The position numbers and the translations under genes are program-made. Below the pieces are notes generated by a model. The model saw nothing but the letters and a program-made list of their open reading frames with translations, did not search any database and was not told the DNA's origin. From Mariniblastus fucicola (GTDB lineage: Bacteria; Planctomycetota; Planctomycetia; Pirellulales; Pirellulaceae): a stretch of DNA of 64,000 nt. Below, piece after piece: positions 1 to 9,086 of the stretch (the stretch's first letter is position 1; every line of letters begins with the position of its first letter). The stretch spans positions 2,666,001-2,730,000 of the forward strand of contig NZ_CP042912.1 of assembly GCF_008087665.1 (NCBI RefSeq), given 5' to 3'.

Positions 1-168
1 CGCACGAGCGAATAGAATCCTGAGATCCCACCGATTGATGTTCACTTTCGACGGGAAAGACAGATGGCAAAGATTGCCCAACTCTTATCGAAAAAACGAT
101 TTTGCATCGTCATGTTGGCTAAAGCCCGTACAGCCATTCAATTGGACCTGTCCACATTTCGTTTCTCT
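1..168 (-). other. Partial cassette at window edge
   Basis: This is the 5' part of the cassette downstream of the first attC. The minus strand has a 31-codon frame starting at 137 and ending at 42, followed by a GTG at 45 that opens a frame running off the window. Neither can be called with confidence from so little sequence. Confidence 0.3.
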
Positions 169-310
169 GGATAACGCCCGCGTTAACCGAGACGCATGTG
201 AAAATGTAAATTTGAGTGGAGCGGATGATACAATGCGAGGGACGAGCATCATCCGCGGAACGATGTTCGCAACGCGTGAAATGCGGCTTCGGTTCAACGC
301 TTTGTTATCT
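169..310 (-). repeat. attC site, type 4
   Basis: Cores GGATAAC and GTTATCT. The centre pairs GCGGATGAT with ATCATCCGC. Confidence 0.9.
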
Positions 311-336
311 GGCGGTTTTGCTTGCGTGCTCCAGAC

Positions 337-762
337 TCAGTCAAGTGAACGTGAAACGCGGTACGTTGATTTTGCAAGTTTGGCATCTATTGAAATATCG
401 GCCCGGCCAATTGGTAATCCGCCATCCGGTCCAGTAGGGCGAAACGTAACAAGTTCAATTTCCGAACCTACCACCAATTGCGCCGCATCAGTATACAGGA
501 CGCCGCGCAAGTTTGCGCCCTTGCCCTGCCAAGTGCGGAAAAGGATTAGTTTGTCGCCATTTGATTGCGTCGTTATATATGCGGTGTCATCGATAATGTT
601 GTTTTTTGCATCGATCGCGCACTTGCCATTGTCTTCAATGGGGATAGCGCCATCAAAAATGTGTCTTGCTGTTTGATCGAGTGTAGTCATCGAAACGGAA
701 TGTTCGCAGCCAAGCATCAACAGGGTGATGAAGGCGGTGAAGACTGTCAGAAGAATGCGCAT
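337..762 (-). CDS. Cassette lipoprotein, unknown function
   Basis: 141 aa. The N-terminus is a lipoprotein signal with lipobox LMLGC (Cys19), so the protein is probably anchored to a membrane outside the cytoplasm. The remaining 120 residues look like a beta-rich soluble domain, with stretches such as LILFRTWQG and IELVTFRPTG. I do not recognise the family. The ATG lies 11 nt after the preceding attC with no clear Shine-Dalgarno, and the stop is 26 nt before the next attC. Confidence 0.8.
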   Translation of the reverse strand: MRILLTVFTAFITLLMLGCEHSVSMTTLDQTARHIFDGAIPIEDNGKCAIDAKNNIIDDTAYITTQSNGDKLILFRTWQGKGANLRGVLYTDAAQLVVGSEIELVTFRPTGPDGGLPIGRADISIDAKLAKSTYRVSRSLD

Positions 763-772
763 TATGTAAGCC

Positions 773-911
773 AGATAACGCCCGCGTTAACCGAGCGGAC
801 CGAGAAATGTAAATTTGTGAAAATGGAGTCGGATAAAATGGGAGCCTGCGACCATCCGGCGACAAACCAACCACAAAGCCATCTCCGCTTCGGTTCAACG
901 CTTTGTTATCC
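773..911 (-). repeat. attC site, type 1
   Basis: Core variant AGATAAC on the left and GTTATCC on the right. Confidence 0.92.
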
Positions 912-1286
912 CGCGTTTGCGTCGGGGCTTGGAACACGGAGTGCGGATTTTTTAGAATTGTAGCGACTGGGTTGCCGAAAGTACATGATAAACAGCAGCA
1001 CAACCAAAGCCGTAGTCCATGCGAATGCCAGATTGCGCTGGCCATAGCCCAAGTCGCCACTGATTGCGCTGACCGTCCAGATTGGATGAGTTAACATAAG
1101 AAGACCTGCTGCTATGACGATTCGTTTCGAGTGGCGCCGCCGATAGTATTCAACGATCATTGCCAATGTGACAACGAATGCAATTGCCGCGAACAGCAAT
1201 GCATATTGGCCGTTTACGTTTTGTGCAATCGCTGCACTGTTTTCTCCATCGGCAATCAGGTAGATGGGAACGAAGGAAAGGTTCAT
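906..1286 (-). CDS. Cassette membrane protein, three predicted TM segments
   Basis: 126 aa with hydrophobic segments at about residues 27-48, 57-73 and 87-102, joined by a basic loop (YYRRRHSKR). It is an integral membrane protein of unknown role. The stop codon TAA is supplied by the GGATAAC core of the following attC, so gene and recombination site overlap by six bases. The short hydrophilic C-terminus (PSPDANAG) runs directly into attC with no 3' spacer. Confidence 0.75.
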   Translation of the reverse strand: MNLSFVPIYLIADGENSAAIAQNVNGQYALLFAAIAFVVTLAMIVEYYRRRHSKRIVIAAGLLMLTHPIWTVSAISGDLGYGQRNLAFAWTTALVVLLFIMYFRQPSRYNSKKSALRVPSPDANAG

Positions 1287-1330
1287 GCTCGTCTAGACAG
1301 AAAAAATAACAGCACTCTGATTCCTGAGCG

Positions 1331-1471
1331 GGATAACGCCCGCGTTAACCGAGACGCGGCAACACGGACTGAAGTTGGTTTGGTGGAGTCGGATACAATG
1401 GGAGCCTGCGACCATCCGACGACTGATCAACCACGCAGATTTCACGGCTTCGGTTCAACGCTTTGTTATCC
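1331..1471 (-). repeat. attC site, type 3
   Basis: Cores GGATAAC and GTTATCC. Confidence 0.92.
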
Positions 1472-1533
1472 AACGTGCTGGGTTATTTGTTCCCCATACT
1501 ATAGTAACTTGGCCAATCCAAGTCGATCATGCC

Positions 1534-2079
1534 CTATTCGAGAAAATGGTGTTTGACTTCAAGGCCTGGCCGCAAAGCCTGAAGCGATTGAGCCCCCTTC
1601 TTGGTTACCCTCGAACCTTCAAGATTAACGTAATTTAAGTTCTGAAGTCCCATTAAACTGGAAATGCAGTCGTCCGACACAAGGGTGTGCATTAGATCAA
1701 GATGTTTCAATTCACCACAGGACGTGAGGTGTTCAATCCCTGCGTCGGTGACCGAGGCATTTAACAATGACAAGCTCTGCAAATTTGAAAGCCTCCCAAT
1801 TGGTTCGGTAATAGAGTCGTCAAACTGCGATCCTTCCGCACGAACAATGACAACGGTCTGGAAATAGTCATTCCCAGTTACCTTGCCAATTTCTTTAGTC
1901 ACTCCTTCAAGCGGAGCATCATATTGCACAGTACCGCCACCTTGAACGATTTTGGCAACTGCCGAAGCTTGGCTGCCGGCTCTGCTGCCCGTCCAGCCGA
2001 CCCATAAGGCCAGCACTGCCGTAAAAGCCAGCAGGAATTTCAGATTGAAACGAGGGACGGCACGTGAACTGGTCATCAT
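1534..2079 (-). CDS. Cassette LRR protein with N-terminal TM anchor
   Basis: 181 aa from the ATG pair at 2079, the first start after attC; the longer open frame reads back through attC and is not used. Residues about 10-27 are hydrophobic, a typical planctomycete membrane anchor. The C-terminal half contains three to four leucine-rich repeats of the ribonuclease-inhibitor style (LSNLQSLSLLNASVTDAGIE, then CGELKHLDLM and LQNLNYVNLEGSRV). LRRs of this type usually bind proteins; the ligand is unknown. A conserved cassette tail separates the stop from attC. Confidence 0.8.
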   Translation of the reverse strand: MMTSSRAVPRFNLKFLLAFTAVLALWVGWTGSRAGSQASAVAKIVQGGGTVQYDAPLEGVTKEIGKVTGNDYFQTVVIVRAEGSQFDDSITEPIGRLSNLQSLSLLNASVTDAGIEHLTSCGELKHLDLMHTLVSDDCISSLMGLQNLNYVNLEGSRVTKKGAQSLQALRPGLEVKHHFLE

Positions 2080-2096
2080 TCGCCTCGTGGTTAGTT

Positions 2097-2234
2097 GGAT
2101 AACGTCCGCGTTAACCGAGCGGACCTGAAAACGTAAATTAGTGAAATGGAGTCGGATACAATGGGAGCCTGCGACCATCCGACGATTGGCCAACCCTAAC
2201 GCAAAGGACGCGTCGGTTCAACGCATTGTTATCC
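2097..2234 (-). repeat. attC site, type 1/2 hybrid
   Basis: Left arm as in type 1, right arm as in type 2 (CCTAACGCAAAGGACGC). Cores are standard. Confidence 0.9.
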
Positions 2235-2261
2235 GGCGACCGAATGAATCGCGTACACATT

Positions 2262-2723
2262 CTAACGGCCAGAACCCAAGCAGTCGAGCTGCACATCAGG
2301 ACGCTTTAGGTTGAATTCGGCAATTCCATCCTGAGTAAAGTTTCCGTCCCAGTATTCAAGCACTCTGAGCGCAGGCAGCTCTGCAATTTGGTGGAGAGCG
2401 TCGTCATTGAGCTGATGCGATCTAACTTGGATTTTATAGATTCTTTCAAAAGCATCGGCATTCCACTTAGCCCCGAGTTGATTCATGAACCAAGTAGGCG
2501 ATTTCTCAGCAATTCCAACAGCGGCACCTTTGCCAAAGTTTTCGCGCTCGCTCTGGCTGTGAAGAACCCTGATGCCCCGCATCCCTATGCGATCGCCACA
2601 AATACCCTCGAGAATTCGTTCTTCGTGTGCCTGGGCCGAAAAGTTCCCTATACACCACGCCAGAAATAGCGAAACCGCGAGGGTTACCGCGAGTAGAGTT
2701 TTCAACCCAAAGCGAATTTTCAT
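2262..2723 (-). CDS. Cassette protein, TM anchor plus short LRR-like tail
   Basis: 153 aa from the ATG at 2723, 10 nt after attC. A single membrane segment lies at about residues 6-25 (LKTLLAVTLAVSLFLAW). The C-terminus has one or two LRR-like units (LNDDALHQIAELPALRVLEY), so this may be a reduced relative of the LRR gene at 1534-2079. Function unknown. Confidence 0.7.
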   Translation of the reverse strand: MKIRFGLKTLLAVTLAVSLFLAWCIGNFSAQAHEERILEGICGDRIGMRGIRVLHSQSERENFGKGAAVGIAEKSPTWFMNQLGAKWNADAFERIYKIQVRSHQLNDDALHQIAELPALRVLEYWDGNFTQDGIAEFNLKRPDVQLDCLGSGR

Positions 2724-2733
2724 TGCCCAAGCT

Positions 2734-2825
2734 GGATAACGTCCGTGATCACCGAGCCGGGACGGTTGATTCACCACTTCTAAACCACGCGCAAGACCGG
2801 CTTCGCGTGCATCACATTGCTATCC
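2734..2825 (-). repeat. attC site, type 5 (short)
   Basis: 92 bp. Arms GTGATCACCGAGCCGG and CCGGCTTCGCGTGCATCAC. The right core is altered to GCTATCC, which makes the stop of the adjacent gene TAG instead of TAA. Confidence 0.85.
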
Positions 2826-3470
2826 GCCGCTTTTGGGTGGCAGGGAATTGATCAGGTTTTCTATATCCTCCGGTCGCTCAGAGAAGATTTCAACACTACC
2901 GCTGCGAATCCATATGCTATACGAACCATCGCGGTCAACGAAGTCCCCCAGTGCATCATAGCTATTATCGTGGGTCATTAGGAGCATCCATTCGGATTCC
3001 AACTTCCTCAGTTCTCGTCGCACATCCTCAACAATTTTGTAATCCTGCAACTTTGGATTTAGGATATCGACAGATAGCACTCTGGACGTTGAGTAGAAAT
3101 CGTCACCTATCCACCAGTCAGACGGAAGTTTTTCCTCGTATCGCTCGAGGCTTCCAAACTCTCCGTATTTCGAAAAAACCTTCGAAAAACGCTCCATCGT
3201 ATCGGCGATTTCAGCTGCAAACTCATCGGTAAATCTCGATTCCGTTTCCATTCCATCAACCGCATCATTAAACGGAACCGCGTTCAATTCGTTGCGCCTC
3301 GCTTCGTCGATGATCACGTAGCCGTTTGGAAGTGGTGAATCAGTTGACGCCATTTGAGTTTTGTCATCTTTTGCGGAATATTCACGTGTGGTGCATCCGA
3401 GCGTTGTGAGAACAATCAACGCCAGCAAAATGCTGCGGGATCTTGTTAGCATTGCGTCAGGTACTCTCAT
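2820..3470 (-). CDS. Cassette lipoprotein, unknown function
   Basis: 216 aa. Lipobox LTTLGC follows a hydrophobic leader; the start could be the ATG at 3470 or the one at 3452, which gives a more usual 20-residue leader. The mature part is acidic and mixed alpha/beta, with WWIGDDFYSTSRV and SYSIWIRSGSVEIF stretches. Possibly a secreted binding protein; family not recognised. The TAG stop is formed by the attC core. Confidence 0.78.
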   Translation of the reverse strand: MRVPDAMLTRSRSILLALIVLTTLGCTTREYSAKDDKTQMASTDSPLPNGYVIIDEARRNELNAVPFNDAVDGMETESRFTDEFAAEIADTMERFSKVFSKYGEFGSLERYEEKLPSDWWIGDDFYSTSRVLSVDILNPKLQDYKIVEDVRRELRKLESEWMLLMTHDNSYDALGDFVDRDGSYSIWIRSGSVEIFSERPEDIENLINSLPPKSGG

Positions 3471-3476
3471 GAGGCG

Positions 3477-3614
3477 GGATAACGCCCGCGTTAACCGAGC
3501 GGATCAAGAAATGTAAATCAGTGAAGATGGAGCCGGATACAATGGGAGGTACGACCATCCGGGGATTGGCCAGCCACGAAGGCCTCTCCGCTTCGGTTCA
3601 ACGCATTGTTATCC
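3477..3614 (-). repeat. attC site, type 1
   Basis: Cores GGATAAC and GTTATCC; the type 1 arm carries GAGGTACGACC in place of the usual GAGCCTGCGACC. Confidence 0.92.
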
Positions 3615-3885
3615 GCGTGTGCATCCCCAGCGTTCTTCAATTCTAGCGACCTGCCCCAGCGAAGTCGAGCGCGTCGTCCGCATGGTTCGAGCATGTTAAT
3701 TGCGCGTCAGAGCGAGTTTGCGGATGAATGACGCCTTCGATCGGATTGTCTTTGCCAATGCGTGCTGCCTTTTCGCCTGCATTCGCCCAGTTCTCGAACA
3801 AGTTCGCGCCAAGGCCGCATGTCATCACGCTGCCAACTGCATTCTCTCGCATGCCACGAGCATGTCGGCGCAAGATAGTTCCGCT
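3615..3885 (-). repeat. Non-coding cassette, family A (subgroup A1)
   Basis: 271 bp, closely similar to copies at 9,758, 18,223, 31,877 and 46,232. Rich in GCATG pentamers. A 70-codon minus frame exists, but it is broken or shifted in other family members, so it is not called as a gene. Confidence 0.8.
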
Positions 3886-4024
3886 GGATAACGTCCGCGT
3901 TAACCGAGCGGACCAAGTAATGTGAATTAGTGAAACTGGAGTCGGATACAATGGGAGCCTGCGACCATCCGGCGACAAACCAGCCACGCAGCCATCTCCG
4001 CTTCGGTTCAACGCATTGTTATCC
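3886..4024 (-). repeat. attC site, type 1
   Basis: Standard cores; 139 bp. Confidence 0.92.
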
Positions 4025-4284
4025 GCGTGTGCAGCCCCAGCGTTCCTTAATTCTAGCGACCTGACCCAGCGAAGTCGAGCATGTCGTCCGCATGACTAGA
4101 GCTTGTTAATTGCACGTCAGCGCGAGCTTGCAGATGAATGACCCCTTGGGTCGGATTGGCTTTGCTAATGCGTGCTGCCGACATTCCAGTATTCGATTGG
4201 TTGCCGAGAATGTCCGCATGTCGTCATGCTGCCAACCGCATTTCATTGCATGCCACGAGCCTGTCGACGCAAGATAGTTCCGCT
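4025..4284 (-). repeat. Non-coding cassette, family A (subgroup A3)
   Basis: 260 bp; nearest relative is the cassette at 13,610. Same ends as A1, but the centre carries GACCCCTTGGGTCGG and CCGACATTCCAGTATTCG. Confidence 0.8.
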
Positions 4285-4375
4285 GGATAACGTCCGTGAT
4301 CACCGAGCCGGGACGGGTGATCGTCCATTTCAAAAGACGCGCAAGACCGGCTTCGCGTGCATCACATTGTTATCC
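4285..4375 (-). repeat. attC site, type 5 (short)
   Basis: 91 bp, standard cores. Its right core provides the TAA stop of the next gene. Confidence 0.88.
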
Positions 4376-4798
4376 ACCGTTTTTTGAGGTGTGGATCCGG
4401 CCGAAAGTCCCGCCGACAAAAGCCAGCAAGGTTGCAAGCCCTACATCAGCCATGTTCCGCACTGAATCGCATCTCATTCGCGTGATTTCGTCAGCGGTGT
4501 CTCTGTCAATATTGAAGACTATCACATCGGATATCACGCGTCCAATTGTCGGTTGATACAATGCATTGGCCAGGATAACAGCCAACAGATAGAACGTACC
4601 AAATATCGCAGTTCCTATCCAGAATGATCGGTTTTTTTCGCCCGGCAGCAACGCATTTGTTACTGCGAACATGCAGAATAATCCAAATGCGCTCCAGCAA
4701 ACTAGGCTCGGAACCCAAAGATATTCTTTCTGCAAATTGAACACGGAAACGGTTGCGGCAACGAGAACTGCAATCCACGACGTTAACAGCATCATCAT
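4370..4798 (-). CDS. Cassette membrane protein, about four TM segments
   Basis: 142 aa from the first of three consecutive ATG codons at 4798. Hydrophobic segments cover roughly residues 5-20, 28-48, 58-80 and 120-133, separated by a loop with charged residues (NIDRDTADEITRMR). Integral membrane protein without recognisable family. The TAA stop is inside attC. Confidence 0.72.
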   Translation of the reverse strand: MMMLLTSWIAVLVAATVSVFNLQKEYLWVPSLVCWSAFGLFCMFAVTNALLPGEKNRSFWIGTAIFGTFYLLAVILANALYQPTIGRVISDVIVFNIDRDTADEITRMRCDSVRNMADVGLATLLAFVGGTFGRIHTSKNGG

Positions 4799-4826
4799 GC
4801 GGATTGTCAATTCGTGCCTCCGAGGT

Positions 4827-4917
4827 GGATAACGACTACGATAACCGAGTGGCGGGATTAAATTCTCCATCCCAAAACCGCAAAAATCCGCCGCTTCGGT
4901 TCATCGTTGTGTTATCC
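4827..4917 (-). repeat. attC site, type 6 (short)
   Basis: 91 bp. The L arms read CGATAACCG and CGGTTCATCG, a compensated change from the usual CGTTAACCG and CGGTTCAACG. Confidence 0.88.
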
Positions 4918-5394
4918 GCCGACTTGGAGTTGCAAATAGCGTTTCCATGTGATCCGTGTTTCAGTTTCGTCAACACCGCGAGTAATAGTCAGAGTGGTCG
5001 ATGCAGTGGAGGTGTTCACGGATATTATGTGGAAAGCAAATGGTCGACCGTCAGATTCATCACTGAATATAACTGACCTGCCAGCTTCGGCTTTGTCTCC
5101 CAGCTTGTCGTCGATTTTGGGGTCGCGTTTAAGTAATACTTGATAGAATTTGAGCACGTCTTCGACGGAGTCTTCCGTCGTCATTGTGGTTTTGAGCATT
5201 ATGGACGGAGCAGTGCGTTTTTCGCTCGCGTCCATATTCTTGGCATCTGACATCGCCGCACCGTTGAACTGTGATTTAGGATATCGCCACTTGACGATGG
5301 TTCCCATCAAAGTCACCGGCTCGTTGTCATCGACGGCAAATGAAGAAGCACCAAGGCAGAAAAGAAGTATGAATACAGATGCAAGCAATCGCAT
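4912..5394 (-). CDS. Cassette secreted protein, unknown function
   Basis: 160 aa from the ATG at 5394, which gives a clean signal peptide (MRLLASVFILLFCLGASSFA). An upstream ATG at 5442 would hide it. The mature protein contains a likely alpha/beta region around VEDVLKFYQVLLKRDPKIDD and ends in beta strands (TTLTITRGVDETETRITW), reminiscent of periplasmic binding or chaperone-like domains, but no family is recognised. The stop lies in attC. About 100 bp of leader precedes the start, longer than in most cassettes. Confidence 0.75.
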   Translation of the reverse strand: MRLLASVFILLFCLGASSFAVDDNEPVTLMGTIVKWRYPKSQFNGAAMSDAKNMDASEKRTAPSIMLKTTMTTEDSVEDVLKFYQVLLKRDPKIDDKLGDKAEAGRSVIFSDESDGRPFAFHIISVNTSTASTTLTITRGVDETETRITWKRYLQLQVGG

Positions 5395-5492
5395 AGCCTG
5401 AGACTCCGATTTAGGTTTGGGAAGCGTCAACAACATTAGCACGAACGAGATCGCGATTCGTTACGTTCAATCTGAAATAATTTCGCGCAGGC

Positions 5493-5631
5493 GGATAACG
5501 TCCGCGTTAACCGAGCGGACCGAGAAATGTAAATTAGTGAAACTGGAGTCGGATATAATGGGAGCCTGCGACCATCCGGCGACAAACCAACCACGAAGCC
5601 ATCTCCGCTTCGGTTCAACGCATTGTTATCC
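5493..5631 (-). repeat. attC site, type 1
   Basis: Standard cores; 139 bp. Confidence 0.92.
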
Positions 5632-5900
5632 GCGAGTGCAGCCCAGCGTTCCCTAATTCTAGCGACATGCCCCGGCGAAGTCGAGCACGTCGTCCGCATG
5701 ATTCGAGCATGCCAATTGCACGTCAGAGCGAGGTTGCGGATGAATGACGCCTTCGGTCAGATTGACTTGCCAATGCGTGCTGCCTTTATGCCTACATTCG
5801 ATTAGTTGTCGAGCGCGTTCGCCCAAATGCCGCATGTCATCAAGCTGCCAACCGAATTTCATCGCATGTCACGGGCATGTCGACGCAAGATAGCTCCGCT
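5632..5900 (-). repeat. Non-coding cassette, family A (subgroup A2)
   Basis: 269 bp. A2 members carry CCTACATTCGATTAGTTGTC in the centre and start on the minus strand with AGCGGAGCTATCTTGCGTCG. Confidence 0.8.
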
Positions 5901-6039
5901 GGATAACGTCCGCGTTAACCGAGCGGACCAAGTAATGTGAATTAGTGAAACTGGAGTCGGATACAATGGGAGCCTGCGACCATCCGGCGACTAGCCGACC
6001 ACGAAGCCATCTCCGCTTCGGTTCAACGCTTTGTTATCC
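5901..6039 (-). repeat. attC site, type 1
   Basis: Standard cores; 139 bp. Confidence 0.92.
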
Positions 6040-6311
6040 TCGAGTGCAGCCCCCAGCGTTCCCTAATTCTAGCGACCTGCCCCAGTGAAGTCGAGCACGT
6101 CGTCCGCATGATTCGAGCATGTCAATTGCATGTCAGAGCGAGGTTGCGGATGAATGACGTTCGTGATTAGCTTGGTTTTGCAAATGCTTGCTATCTTTAT
6201 GCCTACATTCGATTAGTTGTCGAGCGCGTTCGTACAAATGCCGCATGTCATCACACTGCCAACCGCATTTCATCGCATGTCACGAGCATGTCGACGCAAG
6301 ATAGCTCCGCT
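6040..6311 (-). repeat. Non-coding cassette, family A (subgroup A2)
   Basis: 272 bp. Adjacent to another A2 cassette, an apparent tandem duplication with about 10% divergence. Confidence 0.8.
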
Positions 6312-6449
6312 GGATAACGTCCGCGTTAACCGAGCGGACCAAGAAATGGAAATTAGTGAAACTGGAGTCGGATATAATGGGAGGAACGACCATCCGGCGA
6401 CAGGCCAACCACGAAGGCCTCTCCGCTTCGGTTCAACGCTTTGTTATCA
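6312..6449 (-). repeat. attC site, type 1
   Basis: Right core is GTTATCA. Confidence 0.9.
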
Positions 6450-6526
6450 AGACTGCGCAATGATTTACTTCGTTGCCGTAGCGGTTCCACCCATCAAAAT
6501 CGGGTGTTCTTGCGACAGGCATTCAA

Positions 6527-6868
6527 TTAAGGATAGTCAAACATCGGGAGTACCAAAGTCGTGCAAACGAGAAAGATCAGCAAGAGAATTGCGGAGCTTA
6601 TCCGAATCTTTGAAAGGTTGTTTGGCGTCAGTGATTTGTAGCTAAGCCAGGGAATCAGTACCAAGAAAGGCACCAACCATACAAGGCTATTGCGAAATGC
6701 TACTCGATCAAATGTGGCGGTGGAATTCGCAAGTTGACCAAGTTGCGAGACAATAAAGACGTATAAAGCCAGTAGTCCGTATCCTACAGAAACCTGAACG
6801 TATCCGTATCTATTATTGGTTTTGCCTTGCGACGTCGCCTTTACGGTCGGAGTTTCGTATGGATTCAT
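6527..6868 (-). CDS. Cassette membrane protein, MNPY start, three TM
   Basis: 113 aa from the ATG at 6868. The N-terminus MNPYETPTVKA is a common planctomycete membrane-protein start. Hydrophobic segments lie at about residues 28-45, 60-77 and 90-108. No function can be assigned. Confidence 0.72.
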   Translation of the reverse strand: MNPYETPTVKATSQGKTNNRYGYVQVSVGYGLLALYVFIVSQLGQLANSTATFDRVAFRNSLVWLVPFLVLIPWLSYKSLTPNNLSKIRISSAILLLIFLVCTTLVLPMFDYP

Positions 6869-6886
6869 GGCATGGAACCCCAGTCT

Positions 6887-7024
6887 GGATAACGCCCGCG
6901 TTAACCGAGGCGTCGAAAAGTGTTGAGGTTGTGAAAATGGAGTCGGATACAATGGGAGGCACGACCATCCGGCGACAGATCGGCCGGGAAGCGTAGGACG
7001 CTTCGGTTCAACGCTTTGTTATCC
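6887..7024 (-). repeat. attC site, type 2
   Basis: Standard cores; 138 bp. Confidence 0.92.
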
Positions 7025-7082
7025 AGACAGCCGGGTGATCTATTCTCGGTATTCTATTGGCCAAACCAATCGAAGTCGAGCA

Positions 7083-7499
7083 TTACTGTCGTGTCGCCTG
7101 TGATTGCATTTGAACATACGCTTCATTTGGCAGTGTTTGTGGCTCAGGATTGGTCCAAAGCCTTGTGTAGCTGGCCAACGGCGAAATCATGCCGGTGGAT
7201 TCTGCGATTGGTTCTAGTGGAGCGTATACGTGGTAGTAATTCAATTCATATTCAAGCCGGCTATCCAGCCAAACCAATGGCCCGATGCTCGTGACATAAA
7301 TTGGGAAGATCGATATCAGTAGCGCGGCAATCACAAGCATTTTCGCAGCGCTTCCTATTCGATTCCGAAACAGCAGAATGAGGCAAAGAAATAGCGGCAC
7401 AAAGCTCAGCAACAGGATGGTCAAGCCGGGAGAGTAGGTAAAGCCGATGGCGAAAAGGGCAACGGCAACCAACAGAAACCTAATCGAGATTTTGGTCAT
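7083..7499 (-). CDS. Cassette membrane protein
   Basis: 138 aa. Three hydrophobic segments fill residues 5-70 (for example LLVAVALFAIGFTY and LTILLLSFVPLFLCLILLF), followed by a soluble tail of about 60 residues rich in Tyr and Glu. Family not recognised. The cassette tail box (CGAAGTCGAGC on plus) sits just beyond the stop. Confidence 0.72.
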   Translation of the reverse strand: MTKISIRFLLVAVALFAIGFTYSPGLTILLLSFVPLFLCLILLFRNRIGSAAKMLVIAALLISIFPIYVTSIGPLVWLDSRLEYELNYYHVYAPLEPIAESTGMISPLASYTRLWTNPEPQTLPNEAYVQMQSQATRQ

Positions 7500-7523
7500 A
7501 ACGCCGCACTCCTTGCTCAGTCT

Positions 7524-7614
7524 GGATACCGTCCGCGTTAACCGAGTGGCGGGATTAGATTCTCCATCTCAAAACCGCAATAATCCGCCGCTTCGGTTCA
7601 TCGTTTTGTTATCC
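7524..7614 (-). repeat. attC site, type 6, with degenerate core
   Basis: The left core is GGATACC instead of GGATAAC. The L arms are also mismatched (GTTAACCG with CGGTTCATCG). Probably impaired for recombination. Confidence 0.82.
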
Positions 7615-7625
7615 CGCCGGTATCG

Positions 7626-8288
7626 TTAGATCCAGCCTTTTATTGTTTCGATTACATCACGAATATCTTCGGTATTTTCATGCGTTTCTCCTAACCCATC
7701 CCTGACTGTTGCGGACGCGACGCGATCAGGGTCGATATCATTATCAGCAAATATATCGACCGAAATGGGGAGCGAGTAGGTGTCGCCCGGTTGAATAGAA
7801 ACATTTCCGAATATCTCATTGGTTAAACAGTTCGTTCCAATAAACAAACGAGCTCCTGTATCGAGTTTAAGTTCCGCTGCCTTGATGGTTACAGGCAATG
7901 TTCCATGATTTGCCATTTCCAACACAATGCAACGCAATGTTTCGCCAGTTGAAACCATCATGTGGGAGCAGGTGACCGATAGTTTTAGGTCTCTTGGTTT
8001 TGGCCCTCGTTGGACTGGATTTCTACTTTTCAACCAAACGAAGAGCATGGTCCCAAATGCGAGTAGTATAAATCCTACCGTTTGTGATCCGTCTTGATAT
8101 TTGTCGATGATTGCCGAGTATTTTTCACCAGCCGCGATGTAAACAATAAGCTCCCAAAGAGGAGATGCGAGCAGTGCAAGCCCCGCAGTGACAATAAGCT
8201 TTGGCAACCGAGTTTCTGTGTCACCCCAGTAAAGACGCATTGCTTCAAGCGCGAACGCGTAGAATTGGTTTTGGGTGTCAGTTTTCAT
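7626..8288 (-). CDS. Cassette membrane protein with soluble C-terminal domain
   Basis: 220 aa. Two hydrophobic segments (about residues 28-52 and 70-86), then a 130-residue domain with alternating beta strands (LKLSVTCSHMMVSTGE, YSLPISVDIFAD), suggestive of an Ig-like or immunoglobulin-fold extracytoplasmic domain. The specific family is not recognised. Confidence 0.75.
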   Translation of the reverse strand: MKTDTQNQFYAFALEAMRLYWGDTETRLPKLIVTAGLALLASPLWELIVYIAAGEKYSAIIDKYQDGSQTVGFILLAFGTMLFVWLKSRNPVQRGPKPRDLKLSVTCSHMMVSTGETLRCIVLEMANHGTLPVTIKAAELKLDTGARLFIGTNCLTNEIFGNVSIQPGDTYSLPISVDIFADNDIDPDRVASATVRDGLGETHENTEDIRDVIETIKGWI

Positions 8289-8306
8289 TTATGCTTTGGT
8301 TAGGCG

Positions 8307-8447
8307 GGATAACGTCCGCGTTAACCGAGACGCGGCAACACGGACTGAATTTGGTTTAGTTGAGTCGGATATAATGGGAGCCTGCGACCATCCGACGACT
8401 GATCGGCCAAGCAAGTTTCACGGCTTCGGTTCAACGCATTGTTATCC
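8307..8447 (-). repeat. attC site, type 3
   Basis: Standard cores; 141 bp. Confidence 0.92.
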
Positions 8448-8511
8448 AAGCAGCCGGGTGAAACGCTCTCAATATCGTAATAAATCAGCCAATCGAAGTC
8501 GAGTATGTCCG

Positions 8512-8862
8512 TCAGTCTGTGGATTCGCCTTGAACTCGCTCGAAGCTCTTGAGAAGTGCCTCGATATTTCGCTTTCCAATTGGATTTGCGCTTTGAATAT
8601 TCCACTGCGGTAATTTTTCATCGTGATCGAGACAGAAATCGACAAGCCATTTCGCGCAATCCATTCCTGAGGGACCGTCGCCTAAATCATGGTCGAAACA
8701 AATTGCATCAGGAATTGAGTGTTCCAATATCCATTCAGCAAATTCTGCGTAGGATTTAACCCATTGAATCGTGGCGTGCTGAATTGGAAAACAGCTTTGC
8801 CATCGCTGTTCTGCGGGATTGCGTTCATCGTCCAACCAAAGCAAGGTGAGCATTTCAGTCAT
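8512..8862 (-). CDS. Receiver-like domain protein (cyclic-phosphate-processing type)
   Basis: 116 aa, a single domain. LLWLDDERNP at the N-terminus, ICFDHDLGDGPSGMDCAKWL in the middle and IQSANPIGKRNIEALL at the end match the receiver-like family annotated as cyclic-phosphate-processing (cREC). The acidic DDE and DHDLG residues would form the metal site of a receiver fold. In that family the domain is predicted, not shown, to act on cyclic nucleotide ends. No partner gene lies beside it, and the gene has the usual cassette tail. Confidence 0.82.
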   Translation of the reverse strand: MTEMLTLLWLDDERNPAEQRWQSCFPIQHATIQWVKSYAEFAEWILEHSIPDAICFDHDLGDGPSGMDCAKWLVDFCLDHDEKLPQWNIQSANPIGKRNIEALLKSFERVQGESTD

Positions 8863-8909
8863 GAATTTGACGTGCTAGTTCGAGCCTGTCTGCGCGAGAT
8901 AGTTTGGTT

Positions 8910-9048
8910 GGATAACGCCCGCGTTAACCGAGCGGACCTGAAAATGTGAATTAGTGAAAATGGAGTCGGATACAATGGGAGCCTGCGACCATCCGGCGAC
9001 AAGTCAACCGTGACGACCTCTCCGCTTCGGTTCAACGCATTGTTATCT
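8910..9048 (-). repeat. attC site, type 1
   Basis: Right core is GTTATCT. Confidence 0.9.
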
Positions 9049-9086
9049 GGCGACGTATCTCCAGCGCGGCGAAGAATGTCAATCAC